Source of the DNA: a bacterium
GTDB taxonomy: Bacteria > Zixibacteria > MSB-5A5 > GN15 > FEB-12
Length of the DNA stretch: 5,518 nt
NCBI GenBank assembly: GCA_030640905.1
Contig: DAOWIM010000331.1
Location: 1-5,518, forward strand
Direction: 5' to 3'
Each line of letters opens with the position of its first letter. The first letter of the stretch is position 1. This document shows positions 1 through 5,504 of the stretch, in pieces. The position numbers were made by a program, and so were the translations under genes. The notes under the pieces were generated by a model. It was not told where the DNA came from and made no database searches. It worked only from the letters and a program-made list of their open reading frames with translations.

Positions 1-1227
1 GTACGAATAGCCACCAACGTGATTGAAATCGACAGCATCCGTGCCATCGGTACCCGAGTATCGGACGAGGTCTACACCAGAGTATTGGAGCAGGGGGAGC
101 GCTTTGATGATCGAGCCTTTGTAGTAAATGACTGGTACCTGTCAGCCTACGACCCAATACTGGATATGGACGAGCAGATAATTGGGATTCTCTACGTAGG
201 GCTACTGGAGAAGAAGTACCTTGACTACAGGTCAAGCCTTGTCGTCAAGTTTCTCGGGATCATCTTTCTGTCGCTGTTGCTCTCGGTCGGCCTGGCATTC
301 TACCTTTCCAGTACTTTGCGACGACCCATCGGTAAACTCGTTGAAGCCACAAGGAGCGTATCGGCAGGACAACTGAATACACGGGTCGGCGATGATGAAG
401 GCTGTCTTGAAACAGTTGAACTGGCTCGATCTTTCAATTTGATGTCCGAGTCACTGGAAAACCATCGCAAGCAGTTGGACGAAACTACAGCAGCCCTGAA
501 ACAGGCATTGTCCGAGGCCGATGAGAAGAACCGTGCCTACCTTGAAATGTTGGGTTTCGTTACTCACGAACTCAAGTCGCCGCTGGCGTCGATTGTTTTC
601 GCCATTGGTTCGCTGAGGGAACATCTGTTGGGACCGCTGACGGAGCAGCAGGAAACTGTGCTAAAGGCTTCGTCCGCCAGCGCCGATTATCTTAACTTCA
701 CAATCGCGAACTACCTCAACCTGAGCCGCATGGAAGAAGGTGAACTCAAACTCAGTTTTGGAGTCACCGAATTGAGGGAATCAATCGTGGAGCCGGCTGT
801 TGAACTGCTTTCTGAAATAGCAGCCGACAACAAAATGCAAATAGCCTGCCACATACAGAGTCATCTTCAAGTGAAATGCGATCGCGACCTGCTCACTTCA
901 GCGATTCAGAACCTGTTGTCAAATGCCATCAAGTATGGTCAAAAGGGAGGGCTTATCGAAATTGGCGCTGAGTCGGAAGTCGATGATGGGTTTGTCAGAG
1001 TGTACATCTTCAACGAAGGTTCCGGATTCGAACCGCATGAGACTGAGAAACTATTCAACAAGTTTGCACGTTTCGCAGCCGAGAACTACAACACGAAGTC
1101 AGGCACCGGCTTGGGTTTGTTTGTCACAAGGGGGATCATCAAGAAGCATGGTGGCAAAATATGGGCCGAGTCTGAACCAGGTAAGTGGGCCAGGTTCACA
1201 TTTACAATTCCGGTCGGGTTCGTTTAG
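1..1227 (+). CDS. Sensor histidine kinase (Cache-like sensor, HAMP, HisKA, HATPase), 5' end outside window
   Basis: Membrane sensor kinase that should autophosphorylate on a histidine and pass the phosphate to a response regulator. The frame is open to base 1, so the gene starts upstream; GTG at 19 is just an internal valine codon. Counting from that codon: residues 1-68 look like the end of an extracytoplasmic Cache (sCache_3/Cache_3-Cache_2 type) sensor, with GTRVSDEVY, FVVNDWY and GILYVG; about 75-97 is a transmembrane helix; 98-150 HAMP; 145-172 a coiled linker; 172-240 HisKA with H-box HELKSPL and phospho-acceptor His183 (bases 565-567); 285-398 the ATPase, with N-box NLLSNAIKYG (298-307), G1 NEGSG (332-336), F-box LFNKFARF and G2 GTGLGL (362-367). 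The G1 box has Asn where Asp is canonical. The first TM helix and front of the sensor are missing. No attached receiver domain. The convergent receiver gene at 1278-1715 is the obvious candidate partner, by inference. The ligand is unknown. Confidence 0.95.
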   Translation, partial: VRIATNVIEIDSIRAIGTRVSDEVYTRVLEQGERFDDRAFVVNDWYLSAYDPILDMDEQIIGILYVGLLEKKYLDYRSSLVVKFLGIIFLSLLLSVGLAFYLSSTLRRPIGKLVEATRSVSAGQLNTRVGDDEGCLETVELARSFNLMSESLENHRKQLDETTAALKQALSEADEKNRAYLEMLGFVTHELKSPLASIVFAIGSLREHLLGPLTEQQETVLKASSASADYLNFTIANYLNLSRMEEGELKLSFGVTELRESIVEPAVELLSEIAADNKMQIACHIQSHLQVKCDRDLLTSAIQNLLSNAIKYGQKGGLIEIGAESEVDDGFVRVYIFNEGSGFEPHETEKLFNKFARFAAENYNTKSGTGLGLFVTRGIIKKHGGKIWAESEPGKWARFTFTIPVGFV

Positions 1228-1246
1228 AAAATCCGGGTCGCCGGAA
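1227..1246 (-). terminator. Weak intrinsic terminator candidate for the receiver gene
   Basis: Read on the minus strand, a 5-bp stem TCCGG/CCGGA (arms 1241-1245 and 1232-1236) with a 4-base loop is followed at once by TTTT (1231-1228). It lies about 30 bp past the stop of the minus-strand receiver gene and touches the stop codon of the convergent kinase gene. The stem is short and the T-run has only four bases, so it is a weak candidate. No T-run follows it on the plus strand, so it does not look like a terminator for the kinase. Confidence 0.3.
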
Positions 1247-1277
1247 ACTCACCGAGCACTGGTTCCTACGTAACAGT

Positions 1278-1715
1278 CTATGAATCTGTTTCCGGATTGT
1301 GTGCCGCCTTCTGCAACAACTCCTCGACTCTGGCTATAAGATCTGCCGGTTTGACTGGCTTTTCTACAAAGGCATCGACGGGAAGCATGGCGGTGCCAAC
1401 GTGTTCGCTGAAATCGTATTTGGTCTTCATGGTGACACTAGTCAACATGAGTATAGGTATTTTTGCATAGGCGCGGTATTTCGAGTCCTCTTCTGTGGCG
1501 CGCAATTCGCTGACTACTCGGAACCCCGCCACAAAATCCTCCATAATAACATCCAGAATGATCAGGTCCGGATTGACTTCCGTGATTCTTTCCAATCCTT
1601 CCGCTGCAGAATGGGCCTCCGAAAACTCATAACCCTTGGCTTCGAACACCATCTTAACCACATTGACCAGATTGACATCGTCGTCAATCATCAGGATCAT
1701 CTTGTTCGCCGGCAT
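1278..1715 (-). CDS. Single-domain response regulator (receiver only, extended-loop type)
   Basis: A 145-residue receiver (REC) domain that would accept phosphate from a histidine kinase; it has no DNA-binding or enzymatic output domain. Residues visible: the acidic cluster DDD at 11-13, phospho-acceptor Asp55 in LIILDVIMED, switch Thr92 in PILMLTSVT, and conserved Lys119 in VEKPVKP. Asp55-to-Thr92 is 37 residues and Thr92-to-Lys119 is 27, against 30 and 22 in E. coli CheY, so there are insertions before beta-4 and before beta-5. That pattern, with an LPVDAFVEKP segment, resembles a receiver subfamily I recall near iron-only hydrogenase and NADH-oxidoreductase genes; no such genes are in this window. 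ATG at 1715 is chosen because a perfect GGAGG lies 5 bases upstream; the longer TTG start at 1727 would place that site inside the coding region. It is convergent with the kinase at 1-1227, with 50 bp between stops. Partnership is inferred. Confidence 0.93.
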   Translation of the reverse strand: MPANKMILMIDDDVNLVNVVKMVFEAKGYEFSEAHSAAEGLERITEVNPDLIILDVIMEDFVAGFRVVSELRATEEDSKYRAYAKIPILMLTSVTMKTKYDFSEHVGTAMLPVDAFVEKPVKPADLIARVEELLQKAAHNPETDS

Positions 1716-1720
1716 TGCGA

Positions 1721-1725
1721 CCTCC
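1721..1725 (-). promoter_or_regulatory. Ribosome binding site that fixes the receiver start
   Basis: On the minus strand GGAGG is followed by five bases (TCGCA) and then ATG at 1715. This spacing is ideal for the ATG. It argues against the in-frame TTG at 1727, which would add four residues (MEVA) and has no comparable site upstream. Confidence 0.75.
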
Positions 1726-1727
1726 AA

Positions 1728-2121
1728 CCATCAGTGCTTTTACAGTAAGAAAGCTTGCTGCTTGCCGACTGTCAAGTGTGTCGTTTCAGCCTAACCCGGA
1801 CGGTAATGTCAAGAGTTGTGTATAAAAAGGTGTATCCATTTTGTTCATGCGGCGTTTTTTCGTAACTGGTTGATAGTTTTGATTTTTCCGTTAGGTATCT
1901 GCCACTTGTTATTGAAGTAATTGAAGATTGTGTGATATTTAGTTCTTCGACTCGGAGTTGGCAGTTATGCCAGGATTTACAAAAGATCCCTCCAGAGGGC
2001 CGATGTCTTATGGTTGACTGGACCGGTATCACAGTTTTCCTTACATAAAGGAGTGTTTGAACAACCGGGAGCAACACGCTGGGGGTCCAATCCGGCGTCA
2101 ATAAACTCGGAGGAGTAGAGT
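1728..2121. other. AT-rich intergenic region between divergent genes
   Basis: No gene supported here. Bases 1801-1980 are about 37% GC by hand count, lower than the flanking genes. Minus-strand TTGACA hexamers lie at 1775-1770 and 1812-1807 and could be -35 elements for the receiver gene, but no good -10 follows either (best for the first is TTTCTT at 17 bp). For the plus-strand gene at 2122 the best pair is TTGAAG (1912-1917) with GATATT (1934-1939), 16 bp apart and preceded by TGT; it is weak. A GGAGGAG ribosome binding site at 2109-2115 sits 6 bases before ATG 2122. A minus-strand frame from 1964 to 1845 reads protein-like for 39 codons but has no start or ribosome binding site and may be chance or a relic. 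No riboswitch family was recognised. Confidence 0.6.
1770..1775 (-). promoter_or_regulatory. Consensus -35 hexamer upstream of the receiver gene
   Basis: TTGACA on the minus strand, 55 bp upstream of the receiver ATG. A matching -10 is poor: TTTCTT at 17-bp spacing agrees with TATAAT at three positions. The hexamer is perfect but the promoter call is weak, and activator-assisted transcription is possible. Confidence 0.3.
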
Positions 2122-3132
2122 ATGAAACAGGTCATGGTGATCGTAGTTCTTTTGGTCGTTATGAATGTCGGCTCGGTGATGGGGACAGTCCTTGACACGG
2201 TCTTGACACGTTATATCAGTGCCATTGGTGGAGAGCAACGCCTCGACGAAGTAATGACTCTTTCGCTCGAAATGGAAGTCGATTATGTTTCGAGCCCTAC
2301 GGTTCGAGCCAGAATGTACTTTGATGTTGCTAAGGGGCAAGTGCAGATGGTCATCACTGATACCGCGGAGGTTACAGTGTCGGGAGCGGTGGGATCAGTA
2401 GGCTGGCATCTTACCCAGGCAGGTAATGAATTGGTTCCGGAAGGTCAAGGCACGATGGTCTCTCTTGCGGAGTTCATTTGCCCCGCCTTTGAGTACAAGA
2501 AGCAAAGTCTGGAACAAGTTTATGGCGGTGTTGTCACGCTTGATTCTCTGGTTGCCCATGAGATCGTCACCTTCGATGCCACCACCGGCGATACCGCTCG
2601 CCTCTACTTCGATACCACAAGCAGTCTTCTGGTCCGCACACGAAAAGCTGACGTAGAAGTTATTCTATCTGAGTACGCCGATGTGGACGGCATCCTCTTG
2701 TATCACCAATATGAGGTAAGGTCGGATCGCCTGATCTCAACTACTAAAATATTATCGGCTACACTGAATGAAGTGATTCCCGAAAGCATCTTCGATATAC
2801 CCGCTGACATTCAATCTGAGTTGGAGGAAAATAAATCAGGGGTACCCGATGTCGTAGTGAAGTCTGTTAGTCGTGACGACATGGTAGCCATCTACAACCA
2901 CAGGCTGGGCAAGCTCAACGAGCGACTTGAACGATTTGTCATTCTTAATCGAAAGTCCGATGATCAAATAGCCAACGACGAGACGACCCGGCTTCAACAG
3001 CTCAGCAAGCAGATCGGACAACTCCTGAAATCATTATCGCTTGCATCTGACGAAGGGATAGCGACCCTTCGCGATTCCATAACGGCATCATTTGGCAACT
3101 TTGAATCCGGACTGGATGATTCACTACCATGA
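2122..3132 (+). CDS. Exported LolA/LppX-like protein with helical C-terminal extension
   Basis: A 336-residue protein predicted to be exported. Residues 1-21 form a signal peptide (Lys2, hydrophobic run about 4-14, likely cleavage near VMG/T). There is no lipobox cysteine; the only Cys is residue 120. Residues about 24-230 have the layout of LolA/LppX-like domains: an opening helix LDTVLTRYISAIGG (24-37), a run of beta strands, WHLTQAG (95-101), LYFDTTSSLLVRTRK (161-175), YADVDGILLYHQYEV (185-199) and a closing FDIP (224-227). Such folds bind lipid or act in the periplasm, but proteins with only this pattern are mostly uncharacterised. Residues about 251-322 are rich in Leu, Gln, Lys, Asp and Glu and look helical or coiled-coil; this part lies outside the LolA-like domain. 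GGAGGAG 6 bases before ATG 2122 supports the start. It stands alone: divergent from the receiver gene, convergent with the dockerin gene. The gene is confident; the fold moderate; the function unknown. Confidence 0.85.
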   Translation: MKQVMVIVVLLVVMNVGSVMGTVLDTVLTRYISAIGGEQRLDEVMTLSLEMEVDYVSSPTVRARMYFDVAKGQVQMVITDTAEVTVSGAVGSVGWHLTQAGNELVPEGQGTMVSLAEFICPAFEYKKQSLEQVYGGVVTLDSLVAHEIVTFDATTGDTARLYFDTTSSLLVRTRKADVEVILSEYADVDGILLYHQYEVRSDRLISTTKILSATLNEVIPESIFDIPADIQSELEENKSGVPDVVVKSVSRDDMVAIYNHRLGKLNERLERFVILNRKSDDQIANDETTRLQQLSKQIGQLLKSLSLASDEGIATLRDSITASFGNFESGLDDSLP

Positions 3133-3304
3133 TCTGGCAGTGTTGAGTGCTAAACTAAGACAGAGCCCCATGCCGGGGGAGGGAGAACAGCACGGGGCTC
3201 TAACAATACAGTTCCAATATAGTTCGATCGGGCTATAATGTCAATGCCATCCTGCAAACGCGAAGGTCCCGGCGTATCAGCCTTTCCGCAATCCTCACTC
3301 TTAC
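3133..3304. other. Short convergent intergenic region
   Basis: 172 bp between the stops of the LolA-like gene (plus strand) and the dockerin gene (minus strand). It contains the 3162-3201 hairpin. A TATAAT at 3234-3239 has no acceptable -35 and no plus-strand gene after it. Nothing else was recognised. Confidence 0.6.
3162..3201. terminator. Strong hairpin between convergent genes, probable transcript end
   Basis: Perfect 8-bp stem AGAGCCCC (3162-3169) / GGGGCTCT (3194-3201), then one A-C mismatch and three more pairs TGC (3171-3173) / GCA (3190-3192), closing a 16-base purine-rich loop. It starts 30 bp after the stop of the plus-strand gene and lies about 100 bp past the stop of the minus-strand gene. 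Neither strand has a T-run after the stem, so it is not a textbook intrinsic terminator. It could be a factor-assisted terminator, or a 3'-end stabiliser serving both genes. Confidence 0.5.
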
Positions 3305-5116
3305 CTATTGATCGTCGGGTCTTTGCTCCAGATCAGGTGGTCGAGGAGGGGAGTTGATGTGATGTCGTGATTCGTTATCAAGGCGTTGGTTCAGGTCGTT
3401 CAGGCGTCTGTCAGGCGTGTCGGTTTCGGGTGCGGTGGCTGATGGTGAGCCGAGGCCACCTTCGTCGTATGGAAGGGCCGGGCGGATGCCTTCATCAGGT
3501 GTGTGCGGTGGCGGGCCAAGAGGAACGCCAAAAAGATAGTTGACGAAATAAGTAATGTCGGAGATGTTTGCCGCGTGACCATCGCCGTTGATATCAATTA
3601 TGTTACGTGGCCAGAAGGTGTACAGCGTATCGCCGCCGCGAAACATCCACTCCAGCAGCATCGTCATATCGGAAATATTGCCCTGGCCGTTGAGGTTAAT
3701 ATCTCCCGGTACAAAAGTGCCTATATCGTGGTACGGCATCAGTTGCGCCTGTATGCGGTCGGTCGAACCAACATAGTGGTTGTTGAGCCACAATATCACC
3801 GCCTGACCGGCGTCGTTCATATCACAGTGAGAATCGTTACCATAGGTATGCACCTCTCCCTCGTTATTGTTAATCCGGTAGTTGGGGCCAACCAGGTTGC
3901 CAACGGGGTCGATCTTCTGAGCATAAATGTTCCGCGGAGTGTCATAGTATGCATGCCAGCCGGGGTAATTGCGAGCATCCGACCAGACCACCAGGACATT
4001 GCCGGAACTGTCACAGGTTATTGATGGTCGGGTGTATTTGCCGTCGGTTAAGTTTAGTGTGTCGGTATCGGTTACTACCACCGGATCATACTTAGGCGTG
4101 CCATCAGGGTTAAAGCCGCGCATCCACACCCGACTTCCGGCGCCACTGCTGTGATACTCGCCATAATGAACGTCCCAGGCTATATAGAAATCACCGTCGG
4201 ACTCAGTATCCATATCCATCCAGTGACAGTATGTAGCATAGCAGTCGGAACCGGTCTCATAGTCGATACATTCGGCCACCAGCGCAATTGTCCGGGGGGT
4301 CATGTCGGCGTTATAGACGGCATAGAATACTCGTCCCATATCGCTCTGGCGCCCTATCCAGGCGGCAACAAAGGAGTCATCATCGACAATGCCCAATCGT
4401 GGGTAGCGATCCATGTAATCATGGGTAATTGCCTGTGGTAGTGAGAAGACATTTACCATCTGTGAAAAAGTGTCCGCAGGGGGATCATAGAAGCGGATAT
4501 ACATGGAATCGCCGTATGGAGGCAAAGTTGGCGAAATAGACCAGATCATTCCTACTATCCCATCATTGGACAGGTTGCCTTCAGCATAGTTGTAGAGAAA
4601 GCTACCAGTGAGAGTGATGTCGCGACCGAAACAGATTGTTCCACCCACCTGCTGACCGTTGGTATCATAAAGAAAACTTAAATTCTCAATATTATACTCC
4701 TCACTTGTTTCCATCATGGCATGTCCCGAAATCACACTCATGCCGCCTGCATTTGAATGAACACAGAACCTGCTACCCAATACCCACTGCGAGTCTGCCT
4801 GGATAGTGTCGGGCATAAACATTGTGACCGGCTGTGACAGGTTGCCATATTTGTCATACCGGTTGAACTGTTGGAATGATTCAAAAGTCCAATTGTCGAT
4901 AGGAAAACTGCTCTTATTGATCGCGGCAATTCGACCAGCCGAATCGATAGCAACATCAGGCCAATAGGCTCGATCGGGAAACGGTGCCTCCAGCGTGTCG
5001 AAGCAGACAAAGTCATCCCGGAAGATGAGGTCGGTGGCCGTTGAGTTGGTGGCCAGGGTGAGACAAAGAATAGCCGCGACGGCCAAGTGGATTATGATTC
5101 TGTGTTTATTGTCCAT
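3305..5116 (-). CDS. Secreted seven-fold repeat (probable beta-propeller) protein with C-terminal dockerin-like domain
   Basis: A 603-residue secreted protein. Residues 1-27 are a signal peptide (Lys4, Arg6, hydrophobic 7-21, likely cleavage after STA). A motif of the form (hydrophobic)-x-D-x-x-G-x-(hydrophobic stretch)-W recurs near residues 51, 115, 177, 238, 298, 363 and 429, 60-66 apart; the clearest copy is RPSITCDSSGNVLVVWSDAR (363-382), followed by IYAQKIDPVGNLVG. Seven such units fit a seven-bladed beta-propeller. Residues 471-530 are dockerin-like: calcium loop 1 is D472-x-N-x-N-G...D483, loop 2 is D508-x-N-x-D-G...D520, each followed by a helix ending in MF or LF. Such domains mediate calcium-dependent protein binding or attachment in cellulosomes, but are common in bacteria without cellulosomes. 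Residues 531-603 are Pro/Asp/Arg-rich and of unknown role. No catalytic residues were recognised. GAGGA 7 bases before ATG 5116 and a TTGACA promoter upstream support the start. Binding partner or substrate cannot be told. Confidence 0.9.
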   Translation of the reverse strand: MDNKHRIIIHLAVAAILCLTLATNSTATDLIFRDDFVCFDTLEAPFPDRAYWPDVAIDSAGRIAAINKSSFPIDNWTFESFQQFNRYDKYGNLSQPVTMFMPDTIQADSQWVLGSRFCVHSNAGGMSVISGHAMMETSEEYNIENLSFLYDTNGQQVGGTICFGRDITLTGSFLYNYAEGNLSNDGIVGMIWSISPTLPPYGDSMYIRFYDPPADTFSQMVNVFSLPQAITHDYMDRYPRLGIVDDDSFVAAWIGRQSDMGRVFYAVYNADMTPRTIALVAECIDYETGSDCYATYCHWMDMDTESDGDFYIAWDVHYGEYHSSGAGSRVWMRGFNPDGTPKYDPVVVTDTDTLNLTDGKYTRPSITCDSSGNVLVVWSDARNYPGWHAYYDTPRNIYAQKIDPVGNLVGPNYRINNNEGEVHTYGNDSHCDMNDAGQAVILWLNNHYVGSTDRIQAQLMPYHDIGTFVPGDINLNGQGNISDMTMLLEWMFRGGDTLYTFWPRNIIDINGDGHAANISDITYFVNYLFGVPLGPPPHTPDEGIRPALPYDEGGLGSPSATAPETDTPDRRLNDLNQRLDNESRHHINSPPRPPDLEQRPDDQ

Positions 5117-5123
5117 AGTCCGG

Positions 5124-5128
5124 TCCTC
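5124..5128 (-). promoter_or_regulatory. Ribosome binding site of the dockerin gene
   Basis: GAGGA on the minus strand, separated by 7 bases from ATG at 5116. It supports this start, which is also the one that yields a complete signal peptide. Confidence 0.65.
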
Positions 5129-5152
5129 GGTAGTAGGGTTGGAACCTTGAGG

Positions 5153-5180
5153 TTAATATATATATTTGTCTTTTTGTCAA
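5153..5180 (-). promoter_or_regulatory. Candidate sigma-70 type promoter of the dockerin gene
   Basis: On the minus strand a perfect -35 TTGACA (5180-5175) is followed after 16 bp by TATTAA (5158-5153), which matches TATAAT at four positions. The spacer is a very AT-rich TATATATAT tract. Predicted transcription would begin around 5145 and leave a leader of about 30 bases including the GAGGA site. TATATT (5160-5155) matches better but only 14 bp from the -35. No operator palindrome was seen. Confidence 0.5.
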
Positions 5181-5209
5181 GGTACGATCACTGTCGGTTT
5201 ATTTTGTAG

Positions 5210-5232
5210 CGCAGGAGCCCTGTGCTCCTGCG
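5210..5232. repeat. Perfect 9-bp inverted repeat
   Basis: CGCAGGAGC (5210-5218), a 5-base loop CCTGT, then GCTCCTGCG (5224-5232). It lies about 30 bp upstream of the dockerin gene's -35 element. No T-run follows on either strand, so a REP-like repeat is more likely than a terminator. Confidence 0.7.
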
Positions 5233-5252
5233 AGGACACTTCCAATCTTGGT

Positions 5253-5283
5253 GTCAGGAGCGCATCCGCGGCGGCGGACTGAC
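5253..5283. repeat. Bulged inverted repeat with GC-rich core
   Basis: Inner stem TCCGC (5265-5269) / GCGGA (5274-5278) with loop GGCG, and outer stem GTCAG (5253-5257) / CTGAC (5279-5283). The left side carries a 7-base bulge. The core TCCGCGGCGGCGGAC matches the core at 5490-5504 at 13 of 15 positions. Confidence 0.5.
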
Positions 5284-5314
5284 CTACTCGTTTTTTGGTC
5301 AACCCAGCTTGAAT

Positions 5315-5344
5315 CAGGCATAGCCTGTCAGGTTGCAAGCAACC
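5315..5344. repeat. Two adjacent small hairpins
   Basis: CAGGC-ATA-GCCTG (5315-5327) is followed after three bases by GGTTGC-AA-GCAACC (5331-5344); the second would fold as a 5-bp stem with a CAAG tetraloop. Both are short. They are listed because they continue the hairpin series in this region. Confidence 0.4.
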
Positions 5345-5380
5345 GTGACCTTGTATCTTAGAAATTAGCGATACATAATG

Positions 5381-5453
5381 AACGGATCGGGATGAATCTG
5401 CCCTGACCTTAGGCCTGTAAGCCTGTAACGTAGATTAGATCGCCCGATCCGTT
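5381..5453. repeat. Long-range 11-bp inverted repeat with nested structure
   Basis: Perfect arms AACGGATCGGG (5381-5391) and CCCGATCCGTT (5443-5453) enclose 51 bases. Inside, AATCT (5395-5399) can pair with AGATT (5432-5436), and AGGC (5411-5414) with GCCT (5421-5424). A tandem CCTGTAA doublet lies at 5414-5428. This could be a structured RNA or a repeat element; no known family was recognised. Confidence 0.6.
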
Positions 5454-5488
5454 AGCAGGATCACCGGACACCGAACGGTATCTAAGGC

Positions 5489-5504
5489 GTCCGCCACGGC
5501 GGAC
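5489..5504. repeat. 7-bp inverted repeat, second copy of the GC-rich core
   Basis: GTCCGCC (5489-5495), AC, GGCGGAC (5498-5504). In a transcript the innermost pair would open to a 6-bp stem with loop CACG. It shares its core with 5265-5279 in the same orientation. Confidence 0.55.

Noticed and set aside
923..1273. Plus-strand frame overlapping the kinase ATPase domain
   Set aside because: The kinase frame contains all expected ATPase boxes; this one is an out-of-frame shadow.
1299..1748. Plus-strand frame antisense to the receiver gene
   Set aside because: The minus frame has the full set of receiver residues (DDD, Asp55, Thr92, Lys119) and a good ribosome binding site.
1772..2101. Minus-strand open frame of 109 codons in the intergenic gap
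   Set aside because: No ribosome binding site, no recognisable domain, and composition like translated non-coding DNA. It runs head-on into the leader of the gene at 2122.
1977..2340. Minus-strand frames over the start of the LolA-like gene
   Set aside because: They lie antisense to a well-supported gene with signal peptide and ribosome binding site, and have no domain signal of their own.
3173..3197. G-rich tracts that might form a quadruplex
   Set aside because: Only three separate tracts of three or more G are present; the hairpin explains the sequence better.
3234..3239. Perfect TATAAT in the convergent gap
   Set aside because: No -35 better than three matches at proper spacing and no plus-strand gene downstream.
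3503..4441. Plus-strand frames of 173 and 96 codons antisense to the dockerin gene
   Set aside because: Shadows of the minus-strand coding sequence. No ribosome binding sites, and the minus frame carries clear repeats and a calcium-binding domain.
5420..5457. Integron attC-like site suggested by GTAAC and GTTAGCA
   Set aside because: GTTAGCA does not fit the GTTRRRY core, no matching RYYYAAC partner is placed correctly, and no integrase is in the window.
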